DNA of 64,000 nucleotides. It comes from an uncultured Bacteroidia bacterium (GTDB taxonomy: Bacteria; Bacteroidota; Bacteroidia; Bacteroidales; Prolixibacteraceae). Under the pieces are notes generated by a model. That model did not search any database. It had not been told where the DNA came from and saw only the letters and a program-made list of their open reading frames with translations. The translations under genes were made by a program, and so were the position numbers. Position 1 is the stretch's first letter; each line of letters starts with the position of its first letter. Shown here piece by piece: positions 18,272 to 27,960 of the stretch. The stretch spans positions 1 to 64,000 of the forward strand of contig CAINLJ010000083.1 in the NCBI GenBank assembly GCA_903850335.1, in the 5' to 3' direction.

Positions 18272-20491
18272 CTATTGATTAGACTTCTTTAGAGAATGGC
18301 TATGTCCCGGCTCTCTGGTTTCACCCCTATCCTGGCGGGGTCCACGATCACCTCTTTCACTCTCACTGTGTCCTTCGGGCTTTGGCAGTAATGCCTTACG
18401 GGAAAGTTTCAGTTTTCCGGAACGCTGATCTATTTCAAGCAGTTTAACTTCAATAATATCGCCAACCTTCAACACACTCTCCGGATTTTCGATCCGTTTC
18501 CAGTCGATCTCAGAAACGTGAAGAAGGCCCTCTTTCCCTGGCATGATTTCAATAAAGGCGCCAAACTGGACAATAGATTTAACTTTACCCTTATAGATTT
18601 CGCCTGCTTCCGGGATAGCTACGATAGCTCGTATTCTTGCAACTGCAGCATCGATAGAGTCCTTATCAGGTGCACTGATCTCAATTCGTCCCTGGTCTTC
18701 AACTTCTTCAATTGAAATTGTCGCTTTGGTATCGGCCTGAATCTGTTGAATTATTTTACCACCAGGACCAATAACCGGACCGATCATATCTTTTGGAATC
18801 ATCATCGTAACAATTCTTGGCACATTAGGTTTGTAATCTTCGCGTGGTACACTGATCACCTCAAGAAGTTTGCCAAGTATGTGGGCCCTGCCCTCTTTTG
18901 CCTGCTGTAATGCTTTTGACATTACCTCATACGACAAGCCATCCACCTTAATGTCCATCTGAGTGGCAGTAATGCCCTTTGTTGTTCCGGTGACCTTGAA
19001 ATCCATATCACCCAGGTGATCCTCGTCGCCAAGTATGTCGGAAAGGACAGCAAATTTATCTGAACCTTTATCGGTGATAAGTCCCATTGCGATTCCGGAG
19101 ACGGGTCTTTTCATTTGAATCCCAGCATCAAGCATTGCCATAGTCCCGGCACAAACAGTTGCCATTGAGGACGAACCATTGGACTCAAGAATGTCTGATA
19201 CAACGCGAACGATATAAGGAAAACCTTCAGGAATCATACGTTTTAAGCCACGGTGTGCCAAATTGCCATGGCCGATTTCCCGACGTGAAAGTCCGCGGGG
19301 AACTTTTGCTTCGCCAGTACTGAATGAAGGAAAATTATAATGTAAAAGGAAACGTTCCCTGCCTTTGAAAGTAACGTTATCGATTATTTTTTCATCCATC
19401 TTAGTTCCCAGCGTTACACTTGTCAATGACTGTGTCTCACCGCGTGTGAAGATAGCGGAACCATGTGATCCTGGAAGATAGGAAACCTCGCCCCAGATAG
19501 GTCTTATCTGGGTTGTTGAGCGACCGTCCAAACGGACACCGTCATCGAGGATCATCCGACGCATTGCTTCTTTCTCGACATCGTGATAATACCTTGAAAT
19601 CAATGATTTATTTATTTCTGACGACTCTTTGCCTTCACTGTAGGAAGTTATGAAGTCTTCTTTTATTTTTGCGAATGAGCTAACCCGCAGGTGTTTGTCA
19701 TTTATTAGTGAACACGCGGTATCATAAGCTTTCTGGTACGTTTCTTTCCAGATAAGTTCACGCAATGTTTCATCATTATGCTCATGGCAATATTCACGTT
19801 TAACAACACCAACTTCCGCAGCTAGTTCTTCTTGTATTTTACAATGGATCCGGATGTTTTCGTGGGCAAATTTAATTGCTTCAAGCATTTCTTCCTCTGA
19901 AACTTCATCCATTTCGCCTTCGACCATCATAATGTTGTCGTACGAAGCACCTACCATAATGTCAATGTCGGCATTGCTCAATTGTTCTGCAGACGGGTTA
20001 ATCATTAGTTTTCCGTCAATTCGTGCCACACGGACTTCTGATATAGGCCCGTTGAAAGGGACGTTTGATACAGCCAGGGCAGCAGATGCAGCCAATCCGG
20101 CCAGTGAATCGGGCATTTCGTCTTTCCCTGATGATATCAGCGCAATCATTACAACCGTTTCGGCATGATAATTATCCGGGAAAAGCGGACGCAGTACACG
20201 GTCTACTAAACGTGCAGTAAGAATTTCATCATCCGACGGACGGCTTTCTCTTTTTAGAAATCCACCCGGGAAACGGCCTGCTGCTGAGTATTTTTCACGA
20301 TAATCAACAGAAAGCGGCATAAAATCGACATTTTCGGCAGCCTCAGTGGCCGAAACCACGGTAGCAAGCAACATGGTGTCACCCATTTTAACAACCACTG
20401 ATCCATCAGCCTGCTTGGCCAACTTCCCTGTTTCGATGTTAATCGTACGTCCATCGCCCAGATCAATTGTCTTATTAACAGCTTTGTACAT
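18272..20491 (-). CDS. pnp: Polyribonucleotide nucleotidyltransferase (PNPase)
   Basis: A 739-aa phosphorolytic 3'-5' exoribonuclease for RNA decay. The two RNase PH domains are recognisable by [26 protein letters not shown] and by [32 protein letters not shown]; the latter carries the phosphate-binding region. A KH domain ([16 protein letters not shown], ~565) and an S1 domain ([28 protein letters not shown], ~630) follow. The last ~40 residues are a charged Arg/Gly/Glu-rich tail. It follows rpsO, the classical order, with an intervening hairpin at 20551-20578 that may act as terminator or attenuator. Confidence 0.97.
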   Translation of the reverse strand: MYKAVNKTIDLGDGRTINIETGKLAKQADGSVVVKMGDTMLLATVVSATEAAENVDFMPLSVDYREKYSAAGRFPGGFLKRESRPSDDEILTARLVDRVLRPLFPDNYHAETVVMIALISSGKDEMPDSLAGLAASAALAVSNVPFNGPISEVRVARIDGKLMINPSAEQLSNADIDIMVGASYDNIMMVEGEMDEVSEEEMLEAIKFAHENIRIHCKIQEELAAEVGVVKREYCHEHNDETLRELIWKETYQKAYDTACSLINDKHLRVSSFAKIKEDFITSYSEGKESSEINKSLISRYYHDVEKEAMRRMILDDGVRLDGRSTTQIRPIWGEVSYLPGSHGSAIFTRGETQSLTSVTLGTKMDEKIIDNVTFKGRERFLLHYNFPSFSTGEAKVPRGLSRREIGHGNLAHRGLKRMIPEGFPYIVRVVSDILESNGSSSMATVCAGTMAMLDAGIQMKRPVSGIAMGLITDKGSDKFAVLSDILGDEDHLGDMDFKVTGTTKGITATQMDIKVDGLSYEVMSKALQQAKEGRAHILGKLLEVISVPREDYKPNVPRIVTMMIPKDMIGPVIGPGGKIIQQIQADTKATISIEEVEDQGRIEISAPDKDSIDAAVARIRAIVAIPEAGEIYKGKVKSIVQFGAFIEIMPGKEGLLHVSEIDWKRIENPESVLKVGDIIEVKLLEIDQRSGKLKLSRKALLPKPEGHSESERGDRGPRQDRGETREPGHSHSLKKSNQ

Positions 20492-20550
20492 AATTTAAAA
20501 AATAATTTTATTAATACTTGAAACTAATGGGTGGGGCTTTAAATATTTAA

Positions 20551-20578
20551 AAAAAGGCAATTCAAAAATTGCCTTTTT
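20551..20578 (-). terminator. Terminator between rpsO and pnp
   Basis: GGCAATT (20556-20562) pairs with AATTGCC (20567-20573) over a 4-base loop, flanked by A5 and T5. On the minus strand it follows the rpsO stop by about 10 bases and precedes pnp, so part of the transcription probably reads through. Confidence 0.8.
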
Positions 20579-20588
20579 AGGTTGTTCG

Positions 20589-20858
20589 TTATTTACGAAG
20601 ATTAAGATCCTTAATAATTGCTCTGTAACGATCAATGTGTTTTCTTTTAAGATAATCGAGAAGTGCACGTCGTTTTCCAACTAATCCGATCAATGCGCGC
20701 TGTGTGCCATAATCCTTTTTGTTGGTTTTAAGGTGCTCGGTGAGATGGCTGATCCTGTAAGAAAAGAGTGCAATCTGACCCTCTGTTGAACCGGTGTTTG
20801 TAGCAGCAGAACCATACTTTTCAAAAATCTCCTGTTTTTTTTCAGTAGTTAAATACAT
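20589..20858 (-). CDS. rpsO: 30S ribosomal protein S15
   Basis: 89 aa, the normal S15 length. It shows TGSTEGQIALFSYRISHLTEHLKTNKKDYGTQRALIGLVGKRRALLDYLKRKHIDRYRAIIKDLNLRK, which covers the conserved core of the family that binds the central domain of 16S rRNA. Its promoter lies at 20977-20946 on the minus strand, inside the 3' end of the upstream potassium channel gene. Confidence 0.98.
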   Translation of the reverse strand: MYLTTEKKQEIFEKYGSAATNTGSTEGQIALFSYRISHLTEHLKTNKKDYGTQRALIGLVGKRRALLDYLKRKHIDRYRAIIKDLNLRK

Positions 20859-20945
20859 TTCAACAATGATATAAAATTATACAATAATTGCTCCGCAGTA
20901 TTCGTGTTCGATATCAACAGAACAACATTAATTAAAAATTCGGCA

Positions 20946-20977
20946 CAAAGGTATAAAAATATCTTAAATATTTTCAA
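20946..20977 (-). promoter_or_regulatory. Promoter of rpsO
   Basis: On the minus strand TTG (20977-20975), 21 bases, then TACCTTTG (20953-20946), a full -7 match. It begins within the last codons of the potassium channel gene and leaves a leader of about 80 bases before rpsO, long enough for autogenous control by S15, although I could not identify a specific fold. Confidence 0.65.
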
Positions 20978-21986
20978 GAAAACTATTTAGGCTTTTAACC
21001 TGTTCGGGAGAACCCAGAACAAACAACTGATCATGAATTCCAAGAATATAATCGCTTCCGGGATTAAAAACATACTTCCCTTTTTGATTCTTTAGCCCAA
21101 TAATTGTTGTACCGGTAACTTTTCCCAGACTTAAATCCCCAATCGATTTTCCTACGTTTATCGGGGCCATATTGCGGCAATGGACTTCATGAATACTTAT
21201 ATCACGATTTCGCTGAAGCATAATATACTCCATAAATTCAACTACATCGGGTTGAGTAACCAAACGGGCCATTCGTTGTCCTCCCATTCTTTCCGGCATA
21301 ATCACATTCGTAGCACCGGCTCTTTTTAATTTTGTATCAGAACCAATTTCCGATGCCCTGCTTACGATAGTCAGATGGTGGTTCATGCTTCGTGCAGTAA
21401 GCACAACGAACATATTGTCGGCATCATTAGGGGTTGTAGCTATTAAGGCTCTGGCACGATCGATTCCTGCGAACCTAAGGATCTCTTCGTTTGTGGCATC
21501 ACCCTGAATATACAGAAGGTTTGGATCCTCCTGAATTCGTGAAATTACATTTTCTCTTTTTTCGATAATCACAAACGGATGATTGTGATCCGTCAGTTCG
21601 AGAGCTGCCTGCTCGCCATTACGGCCATAGCCACAGATTATCACATGATCAGTTAATTTTTCAATCCTTTTGCTCACCCTGCTAGTTTTTAGTTTCTTTA
21701 CAAATTCTCCATCAAGAAAAAACCTTACAATTGTCGACCCGACGAAGGCAAAACTCCCAAGACTAAAGATAAGTAAAAATGATACAAATATTTTACCTGC
21801 CGGAGATAATGGTTTTACAACTTCAAAACCCACTGTCGAAACGGAGATGACAGTCATATAAAATGAGTCTATAAACCCATATCCTTCAATAAAATGGAAA
21901 CCAATCAACCCAGACACAAACACCAAAAATACTAATCCAATAGCAATACGGAAAGTTCTGGATGTCTGCTGTTCAAACTGGTTCAT
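20964..21986 (-). CDS. Two-TM potassium channel with RCK (TrkA-N/TrkA-C) domain
   Basis: A 340-aa MthK-type channel. Two transmembrane helices (IAIGLVFLVFVSGLIGFHF and IFVSFLLIFSLGSFAFVGS) flank a pore loop FYMTVISVSTVGFEVVKPLS. The filter reads TVGFE where canonical channels have TVGYGD. An RCK Rossmann domain follows (HVIICGYGRNGEQAALEL, ~115-240) with the nucleotide/ligand motif, and then a TrkA-C domain to the end. I use the ATG at 21986; a TTG two codons upstream is the alternative. The gene overlaps the DUF2851 gene by 14 bp. Ion specificity is inferred from the family only. Confidence 0.88.
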   Translation of the reverse strand: MNQFEQQTSRTFRIAIGLVFLVFVSGLIGFHFIEGYGFIDSFYMTVISVSTVGFEVVKPLSPAGKIFVSFLLIFSLGSFAFVGSTIVRFFLDGEFVKKLKTSRVSKRIEKLTDHVIICGYGRNGEQAALELTDHNHPFVIIEKRENVISRIQEDPNLLYIQGDATNEEILRFAGIDRARALIATTPNDADNMFVVLTARSMNHHLTIVSRASEIGSDTKLKRAGATNVIMPERMGGQRMARLVTQPDVVEFMEYIMLQRNRDISIHEVHCRNMAPINVGKSIGDLSLGKVTGTTIIGLKNQKGKYVFNPGSDYILGIHDQLFVLGSPEQVKSLNSFLENI

Positions 21987-23250
21987 GTACAATTATTTTA
22001 TGTCCTATGGTGCATTCCAGGCATCTTTTCGGCTCACAATAATTATGCTGGAGCTGGAGCAGTGCCTGTGATTCGAGCGCATTTGCCGCTACCACCCCGG
22101 CTTCAGACCATCGGCTTATTAAACGATTATTCTCTGCAGGCAACTGTTCAAGAATCTCCAGTGCTCTGTCTTTCAAAGTTAATTTATTTTGGTAATCTCC
22201 AAACATAAAATAAAACGGAACCACAACATTTATCAGAATCAAATTAAATATCTGATCGCCGAACACTTTTTTCCTGGTTACTGATGGTTTATTGAAACTA
22301 TAGTGGCTATCCCAGTAATCTGAGGCTGTAAGGGAGAATAGTTTTCTGAGTTCATCAAGATTGGTTGCCTCGGTAACAGCACCAAAGAGTCCCTGAGAAT
22401 TGTGTATCAAAGCGGCAAACTGGGCAATTCTGATCGTAGGAAAATTGCCCGGGTGCATGCGCATAAACTTCCACAAATGACCCTCGATTGGTTTTAATCC
22501 ATACTTTAATGCCAGGAACCTATATTCTTCTCTCAGACCCAGGTAATAGGAATCCGCAAAAAGCTCGCCTCCCAATAGTCCTGCCTGACCGAAAAGTAAT
22601 GATTCAATCTGAAACAGGGAGTTGTGATGATGCGCCAGAACCGACTGAGGTAACGATCGGGCCAGCATTTCAAAGGGGAGACTATTTGCTCCAACCCCAA
22701 AACTTCTGGCAAGCATGCAATAAAAAGTCTCACTCCAGTTATCATTTGTTTCCTTTAAAACTTTACTTATGGCTTCAATCTTTGCCTTTAATCGTTCAAT
22801 AACAATGCCGTTGAGAAAAAACCTGATTCGAAACGGATCAACCTGGTATAAGAATGAGGCACAAGCGATCCAGTCGTGACTCCTGATCAGCATATCATAA
22901 TTATGGGCTATCCACTCGGGCCACCTGATTACAAGGGCGGGAAGAGCGGAACCAAGATCATTATATACAACGATGTCAGCAACTGAGACTACATGAAGAA
23001 TTGTGTTACGGTATACCGGATCATTTTGGTGGCCATGCCGGTTCCAGTCAGAGGCTTTTGTATGTATTTCAATATTCCCTGCCCATAAAGTCTTGCCAAT
23101 CCGTATCCTTGCATCAAAAAAGTCAGGTCCGGCATCTTTATTATGACGTCCGGGGCTCATTATCTGTACCTGCTCCCCATCGCGTGTCCACAGTGAGTCG
23201 GATTGAAACAGCTTGTTTTCCCATATAAAGTGAAGGAACTCCTCTTTCAT
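21973..23250 (-). CDS. DUF2851 family protein
   Basis: A 425-aa soluble protein. The N-terminus (MKEEFLHFIWENKLF, GEQVQIMSPGRHNKDAGPDFFDARIRIG, GNIEIHTKASDWNRHGHQNDPVYRNTILHVV) is the signature of DUF2851, common in Bacteroidota; its E-x-H and H-x-x-D-x-x-Y-x-N pattern looks like a nuclease-type metal centre, which is an inference. The C-terminus has a CEPKRCLEC cysteine cluster that may bind metal. Function is not established. It overlaps the potassium channel gene. Confidence 0.85.
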   Translation of the reverse strand: MKEEFLHFIWENKLFQSDSLWTRDGEQVQIMSPGRHNKDAGPDFFDARIRIGKTLWAGNIEIHTKASDWNRHGHQNDPVYRNTILHVVSVADIVVYNDLGSALPALVIRWPEWIAHNYDMLIRSHDWIACASFLYQVDPFRIRFFLNGIVIERLKAKIEAISKVLKETNDNWSETFYCMLARSFGVGANSLPFEMLARSLPQSVLAHHHNSLFQIESLLFGQAGLLGGELFADSYYLGLREEYRFLALKYGLKPIEGHLWKFMRMHPGNFPTIRIAQFAALIHNSQGLFGAVTEATNLDELRKLFSLTASDYWDSHYSFNKPSVTRKKVFGDQIFNLILINVVVPFYFMFGDYQNKLTLKDRALEILEQLPAENNRLISRWSEAGVVAANALESQALLQLQHNYCEPKRCLECTIGHKIIVHEPV

Positions 23251-23342
23251 AACCTTGTGAAATTAGGTTATTGAAATATACGAAAAAAAAGGGAAATACC
23301 CGGCAAAAAATTGGAAAGAGTGTGGATGTAAATTCTTTATTA

Positions 23343-23987
23343 TTATTCGGATACTTTCCGTAGGACCGAGATACCATCACGCACAGGAATCATAAACGTC
23401 TCGACACGTGGATCACTTTTTACAAAATCGTTAAATTGCATTATACCAATAGTCTGTTCGTCGGTACGGGCAACTTTCTGAATAACTTTGCCGGCCCAAA
23501 GGGTATTGTCAGCAATAATTATTCCGCCCTGTGAAACCTTTGGGAAAATCATTTTATAATGTTCCAGATATTTTCGCTTATCGGCATCGATAAACACAAG
23601 GTTAAAACTTTCGTTTAGTGTTGGTATAATGACTTCGGCATCACCAATGTGCTGAACGATCCGGTTCCGCATCCCTGATTCTTCAATAAATAAGGAAGCT
23701 AGACTTTCGAGCTCGTCATTAATTTCGATGGTGTGCAGAACTCCTCCCTTGGATAATCCCTGTGCGAGACACAGAGCCGAATATCCGGTATAAGTGCCAA
23801 TCTCAAGAATCCGTGAAGGATTTATAAGTTTACTCAATAACATCAACAGTGACCCCTGCAAATGTCCTGAACACATTCGACCATTAACCATCCTCAATTG
23901 GGTCTCACGATAAAGACGCGCCATCAATGGACTCTCTTCAACAATATGGGAAAGGAGGTAATGTTCGAGTGCCTTTTCAATTTTCAT
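23343..23987 (-). CDS. SAM-dependent O-methyltransferase (COMT-like family 3)
   Basis: A 214-aa class I methyltransferase. It contains SRILEIGTYTGYSALCLAQGL (SAM motif I), HTIEIND (acidic residue binding ribose), VFIDADKRKYLEHYKMIFPKVSQGGIIIADNTLWAGKV (metal and substrate motifs of the caffeoyl-CoA/catechol family). The aspartates and asparagine that hold Mg2+ are present (DAD, DN). The acceptor is unknown. The M16 protease gene ends 4 bp upstream, suggesting cotranscription. Confidence 0.9.
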   Translation of the reverse strand: MKIEKALEHYLLSHIVEESPLMARLYRETQLRMVNGRMCSGHLQGSLLMLLSKLINPSRILEIGTYTGYSALCLAQGLSKGGVLHTIEINDELESLASLFIEESGMRNRIVQHIGDAEVIIPTLNESFNLVFIDADKRKYLEHYKMIFPKVSQGGIIIADNTLWAGKVIQKVARTDEQTIGIMQFNDFVKSDPRVETFMIPVRDGISVLRKVSE

Positions 23988-23991
23988 CTGC

Positions 23992-25212
23992 TTACATATA
24001 AATCAGTGTCGACAGGTTATCAAAGTCAAGTATTTCATTGGCTATAGCGCGGATTTGTGCAGGGGTTATCGAGTTAATCTTCTTGTATATCACATCAAGT
24101 CCATCCATCTTATTATAAATCAGGATACTCTTTCCGAGGGTAAGCATCAGATCTTCATGATTTTCCTGCGACATTGCCAGCTGGCCTATCAATTGTTTCT
24201 TTGCCTTACTTATCTGAATATCTCCAAGTAATTTCTCCTGAAGTACTCTGATTTCCCGTTTGATCAACGAAAATGCCTTCTCAAGATTTACTTTGTCAGT
24301 GCCAAAATATATTGTAATAGTTCCGGTGTCAGAATAGGCTGTATAGGATGACTCCAGGTTGTAGGCAATTCCGTTTTTTTCGCGTAGGGCAAGGTTTAGC
24401 CTTGAATTACCTGATTGCCCTCCCAGAACACTGTTAAGGAGAACAAGTCCGATCCGATTTTCATGTAAAACCGGATATGCCAATCCTCCAATCAGACAAT
24501 GAGTCTGAAAGGTCTCTTTTCCAACAGTCATTGTTTTGGGTGAATTTCCTTCAAATCCTGTTCTCAAATATGTCCGGGTATTTTGTGGCAGATGACTAAA
24601 GTATTTTTCGGCAAGATGATGAAAGCGCTTTCCCGAAATATTGCCTGCTGAGCAGATGACCATCTGGTCGGTATTGTAATTTTTTGACATAAACTTAAGG
24701 ATGTCATCCCGGGTAAAACCCTTTACCTTTTCGGGAGTGCCCAGAATATTACGTCCAATGGGATGCCCTTCGAATATCATCTCCTCAAAATCATCGAAAA
24801 TAAGCTCTGATGGAGAATCGTTATACGAATTTATTTCATCAATGATCACATCCTGTTCTCTTTTCAACTCCTGATCGGGGAAGGTGCTGTTAATCAAAAT
24901 ATCACTAAAGAGTTCAATTGTACGCTCATAGTATTCCGCAAGGAATGAAGCATGTATTGCTGTCTCTTCCTTTGTCGTATATGCGTTTAATTCTCCACCT
25001 ACATCCTCCAGCCGGCTCAGAATATGAAATGATTTTCTTTTAACGGTTCCTTTAAAGATAGTATGCTCGATAAAATGCGCCAAACCCTGCTCTTCAGGTG
25101 CTTCGTCGCGTGAGCCGGTATTTAGTATGATTCCACAATGTGCAACAGGTGAATCGACGTATTTGTGCACTAGCCTGATGCCATTAGGTAACAGTGAAGA
25201 GTAATATTCCAT
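23992..25212 (-). CDS. M16 family zinc protease
   Basis: A 406-aa pitrilysin-type peptidase. The inverted zinc motif HFIEH gives H46, E49 and H50, and a downstream glutamate occurs in the ELIFDDFEEMIFEGHPIG region. The C-terminal half has the family's second inactive-like domain with NLESSYTAYSDTGTITIYFGTD. It lacks a signal peptide, so it appears cytoplasmic, in the style of mitochondrial-processing-peptidase homologues of bacteria. The substrate is unknown. It is the first gene of a run continuing through the methyltransferase. Confidence 0.92.
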   Translation of the reverse strand: MEYYSSLLPNGIRLVHKYVDSPVAHCGIILNTGSRDEAPEEQGLAHFIEHTIFKGTVKRKSFHILSRLEDVGGELNAYTTKEETAIHASFLAEYYERTIELFSDILINSTFPDQELKREQDVIIDEINSYNDSPSELIFDDFEEMIFEGHPIGRNILGTPEKVKGFTRDDILKFMSKNYNTDQMVICSAGNISGKRFHHLAEKYFSHLPQNTRTYLRTGFEGNSPKTMTVGKETFQTHCLIGGLAYPVLHENRIGLVLLNSVLGGQSGNSRLNLALREKNGIAYNLESSYTAYSDTGTITIYFGTDKVNLEKAFSLIKREIRVLQEKLLGDIQISKAKKQLIGQLAMSQENHEDLMLTLGKSILIYNKMDGLDVIYKKINSITPAQIRAIANEILDFDNLSTLIYM

Positions 25213-25316
25213 TAATTAGTTTTGAACAGGTTGCAAAAGTATTGAAAATTGGCATTCTAAAACAAGTAGTATGACAAAAGTTTAGTTTAACCTTTAATGA
25301 TGAGGGAAATTGAGTC

Positions 25317-25470
25317 TGGCAGTTGGCAGTTGGCTATTGGCAGTTGGCTATTGGCAGTTGGCTATTGGCAGTTGGCAGTTGGCTATTGGCAGTTGGCTAC
25401 TGACGTTTGGCATATGGTGGCTGGCAACTGGCGGGTGGTGGCTGGTGACTGGGAAGTGGATGGTGGTGGC
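25317..25470. repeat. Tandem heptamer repeat, 22 units in phase
   Basis: Twenty-two consecutive 7-base units, nearly all starting TGG. Units 1-12 (25317-25400) alternate TGGCAGT and TGGCTAT almost perfectly; units 13-22 have drifted but keep the 7-base phase. Such heptamer arrays are scattered between genes in many Bacteroidota; a function is not known to me. Confidence 0.9.
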
Positions 25471-25894
25471 GGGCCATCCGGATCCTCCTTTAGGTCAAGG
25501 ATGAATATAAAAAGTTGTGGTCAAACAAATCAAAGTCATAGATTTTACGGATTCATTCAAATTATTTTGGAGATAATTATTCTAAAAATGAATTGATAGG
25601 TGCCAGGTATATTACAAATTCTTATTCCACTCAAAAAAAAATCAGAACACGGACCAGGAGGCTGTCTCAAAAGTCTATTACCTCCGGGTTAAATAATGAA
25701 AACGGAATGTTGCACAGAATTAATAAATTAATATATATTGCTTTGCGTTTTCACTTTGCGACCTCAGCGTTTAAATTTTTTCGTTTTGATAAAGCCTTGT
25801 GGATATTTGTAGAAATAGCTTTAAAAATATATTATTAGGTACAACGTACCGTAATATTTTTTAATAAAGCTTTATTCATTTTTTTCAGTCAGCA

Positions 25895-25925
25895 TTTGCT
25901 GAGAAATAAAATTTGATTACTTTTG
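25895..25925 (+). promoter_or_regulatory. Promoter of tRNA-Phe
   Basis: TTTG at 25895-25898, exactly 19 bases, then TACTTTTG at 25918-25925, a full match to the Bacteroidota consensus. The predicted start is about 10 bases before the tRNA. Confidence 0.8.
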
Positions 25926-25942
25926 CCACGCGTTCAAAAAAA

Positions 25943-26015
<73 letters not shown>

Positions 26016-26044
26016 CCTTAAGTGAAAGTTAGAAATATAAAAAG

Positions 26045-26079
26045 GGTTGATTTTCTTCGGAGATTCAACCATTTTTTTG
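26045..26079 (+). terminator. Terminator after tRNA-Phe
   Basis: GGTTGA pairs with TCAACC across a TTCG-containing loop, then a run of seven T (26072-26078), 29 bases past the tRNA. Confidence 0.7.
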
Positions 26080-26095
26080 TAGGGCTGCAGAAATT

Positions 26096-26141
26096 AATAA
26101 CCCGGATTTAATTGAGATCATCTCATTAAATCCGGGTTATT
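26096..26141 (-). terminator. Terminator of the Ton operon
   Basis: A 21-bp stem with one bulged base (26096-26117 with 26121-26141) and a 3-base loop, core ACCCGGATTTAAT. It lies 34 bp beyond the stop of the last operon gene on the minus strand. Confidence 0.75.
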
Positions 26142-26174
26142 TGGTATTTTGAAAACCTTAAAACGGCTACTCTG

Positions 26175-27917
26175 CTAATTTGAGGCCGGAGCAGTCGTTG
26201 GAACTGGAATCTTCAGTTTCTTGAAGACTTCTAAAGCTTGCTCATCATTTGGATCGATTATAAGGATTTTCTTCCAAAATTCTATCGAGGTTTGTTTTAA
26301 TGCTTCAGATTGCTTTTTATCGGACTTTAATAGTCGTTCACTGGAAAGGAAATAATAGGAACCCAGGTATTTATAACACTCAATAACTGATTTACGGTTC
26401 TTTGTCTGATCACCAGCATCAAAAATAGCCAGAGCCTTCTCATAAATATCTTTGGCTGCACCTGTATCAGCCTCCGGATCCAAAGCAGCATTCATACGGC
26501 CTCTCCACATAAATCCACCGGCATATTGCGGGTTTAATTCAGTCACAATGGTAAAAGCACTGTCAGCCTTCTGTAAAAATAACCGACGATTTCCACAAAG
26601 CATCACACTATCCGGTAAAACGGCCTTGCTGTTAGCACGCTGACGAACAAGAGTATCAAATTTACTCTTGAAGATTTCAGATTGAAAATAATATTCCTTC
26701 CCAATCAGGAACATTGCAGAAAGTTTATCTGCCCCATTCTCAATCATCTTTTTATAGACTGCGGCAGCTTCATTATGCATTTTATTGCTTGCATAGAGCT
26801 TTGCCAGATCATCATAAATTTCAGTCTTTGTTGAATCCATTTCCAGGGCCTTATTATAATTCGCTATTGCAAGGGTGTCTTTTCCAACCTTTTGCAACAA
26901 CCTTCCATAATAAACATAGTCCGAGGTAATATTTTTTTCAGGGTCATGAATCTTAAAAAACTTTGAAAGATCTTCAACACCTTTGGCATAATCTCCGGTT
27001 TCGAAGGCGATATAACCTCTTACTCTTAGCAAAACAGACTCGTCACCTTTTTGATTCATAACCTCATTCAGAAGCTTTTTTGATTCATCATACTTTTTGT
27101 TAAAGAATAATATGATAGCATAGCGTTCTCTGTCGTCGTAGCTTACTTCAGCCCTGCTCATATAGATCTGATAATTTTTTTCAGCCTCCGAATATCTGCC
27201 AGTACCATAATACAGGTCACCAAGGTTCTTAAAAACCAATATCTGATTGTCATTAAGTCCGATACATTTATTAAACGAATTTGCTGCGTCACGGTTAGCG
27301 CGGGCAAGAGTCTGAATAACTCCAAGTTTACGGTAGGCAAGAGCATAATTTGCATCAAAATATATGGCTCTTTCGTAAGCGTTTGAGGCGGACCCAAATT
27401 TGTGCCTGATCAGCTCATAATCTCCGTAAAGAATATGATAGGGGGCATATTTGGAGTTTACATCCATCCCCTGGCTGAGGTATTTGTTTCCTGTTGCGGT
27501 ATCTTTCTTCGACAAGTCAAAACATCCTTTAGCTATTAAATAATAAACCTCCGGGTTTTTCTTATCTGCTTTTCTGGCTTTCTCAAAAAGGTCTAGTTCA
27601 CCGGCTTTGTCTCCTTTGAACATTGCCACTTTACCTAATCCAATAACAGGGAATGGTGATTTAGGATCAGCCGTCATTGCTTGCTGATACATTAGCTTTG
27701 CACTATCCGGGTTTTGAAGATAGAGATAAGTATCCCCAAGTGAACAACTTGTTCTCAAGTCATTTGGATAAGCTTTTAGTCTGTTCAGGTAAAAGCTCCG
27801 TGCCTGATGGTACTGTAAATCATCTAAAAAGTTCTGACCCTGATTAGTGTTTTGCTGTGCAAAACCAGCAAAAACGAAGAATAGAAGTCCATTGAGAAGG
27901 AATAATCTGCGTTTCAT
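26175..27917 (-). CDS. Secreted TPR-repeat protein of the Ton operon
   Basis: A 580-aa protein. From the ATG at 27917 it has a signal peptide (MKRRLFLLNGLLFFVFAGFAQQ); the open frame upstream to 27986 lacks one, and overlaps the preceding gene. Almost the whole mature part is a solenoid of TPR-like units, e.g. PDSAKLMYQQAMTADPKSPFPVIGLGKVA and AAAVYKKMIENGADKLSAMFLIGKEYYF. The end is proline/threonine rich. It is the last gene of the exbB-exbD-exbD-tonB cluster. A periplasmic scaffold role with the PstS-like lipoprotein is inferred from position alone. Confidence 0.85.
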   Translation of the reverse strand: MKRRLFLLNGLLFFVFAGFAQQNTNQGQNFLDDLQYHQARSFYLNRLKAYPNDLRTSCSLGDTYLYLQNPDSAKLMYQQAMTADPKSPFPVIGLGKVAMFKGDKAGELDLFEKARKADKKNPEVYYLIAKGCFDLSKKDTATGNKYLSQGMDVNSKYAPYHILYGDYELIRHKFGSASNAYERAIYFDANYALAYRKLGVIQTLARANRDAANSFNKCIGLNDNQILVFKNLGDLYYGTGRYSEAEKNYQIYMSRAEVSYDDRERYAIILFFNKKYDESKKLLNEVMNQKGDESVLLRVRGYIAFETGDYAKGVEDLSKFFKIHDPEKNITSDYVYYGRLLQKVGKDTLAIANYNKALEMDSTKTEIYDDLAKLYASNKMHNEAAAVYKKMIENGADKLSAMFLIGKEYYFQSEIFKSKFDTLVRQRANSKAVLPDSVMLCGNRRLFLQKADSAFTIVTELNPQYAGGFMWRGRMNAALDPEADTGAAKDIYEKALAIFDAGDQTKNRKSVIECYKYLGSYYFLSSERLLKSDKKQSEALKQTSIEFWKKILIIDPNDEQALEVFKKLKIPVPTTAPASN

Positions 27918-27960
27918 TTTTATAGTATTGGATATTGATATTTTCAATTCTAACAGGTAA

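Larger units (their letters stand above)
25213..25942. other. 730-bp gene-poor spacer
   Basis: No convincing gene. It holds the heptamer repeat (25317-25470), a stretch at 25663-25681 reading GGAGGCTGTCTCAAAAGTC that resembles the terminal inverted repeat of some Bacteroidota insertion sequences, a degenerate TTTGCG-rich patch (25741-25772), and the tRNA-Phe promoter. Open frames at 25297-25596 and 25593-25838 have repeat-derived or biased translations and are not called as genes. Confidence 0.6.

Noticed and set aside
25317-25470. CRISPR array
   Set aside because: The repeat unit is 7 bases with no spacers and no cas genes nearby; it is a tandem microsatellite-like array.
25297-25596. Open frame rich in Trp, Leu and Gly
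   Set aside because: It is the translation of the heptamer repeat and has no independent coding evidence.
25593-25838. 81-aa frame in the spacer before tRNA-Phe
   Set aside because: Composition is that of AT-rich non-coding DNA; it overlaps IS-like debris, and no family or ribosome-binding site is evident.
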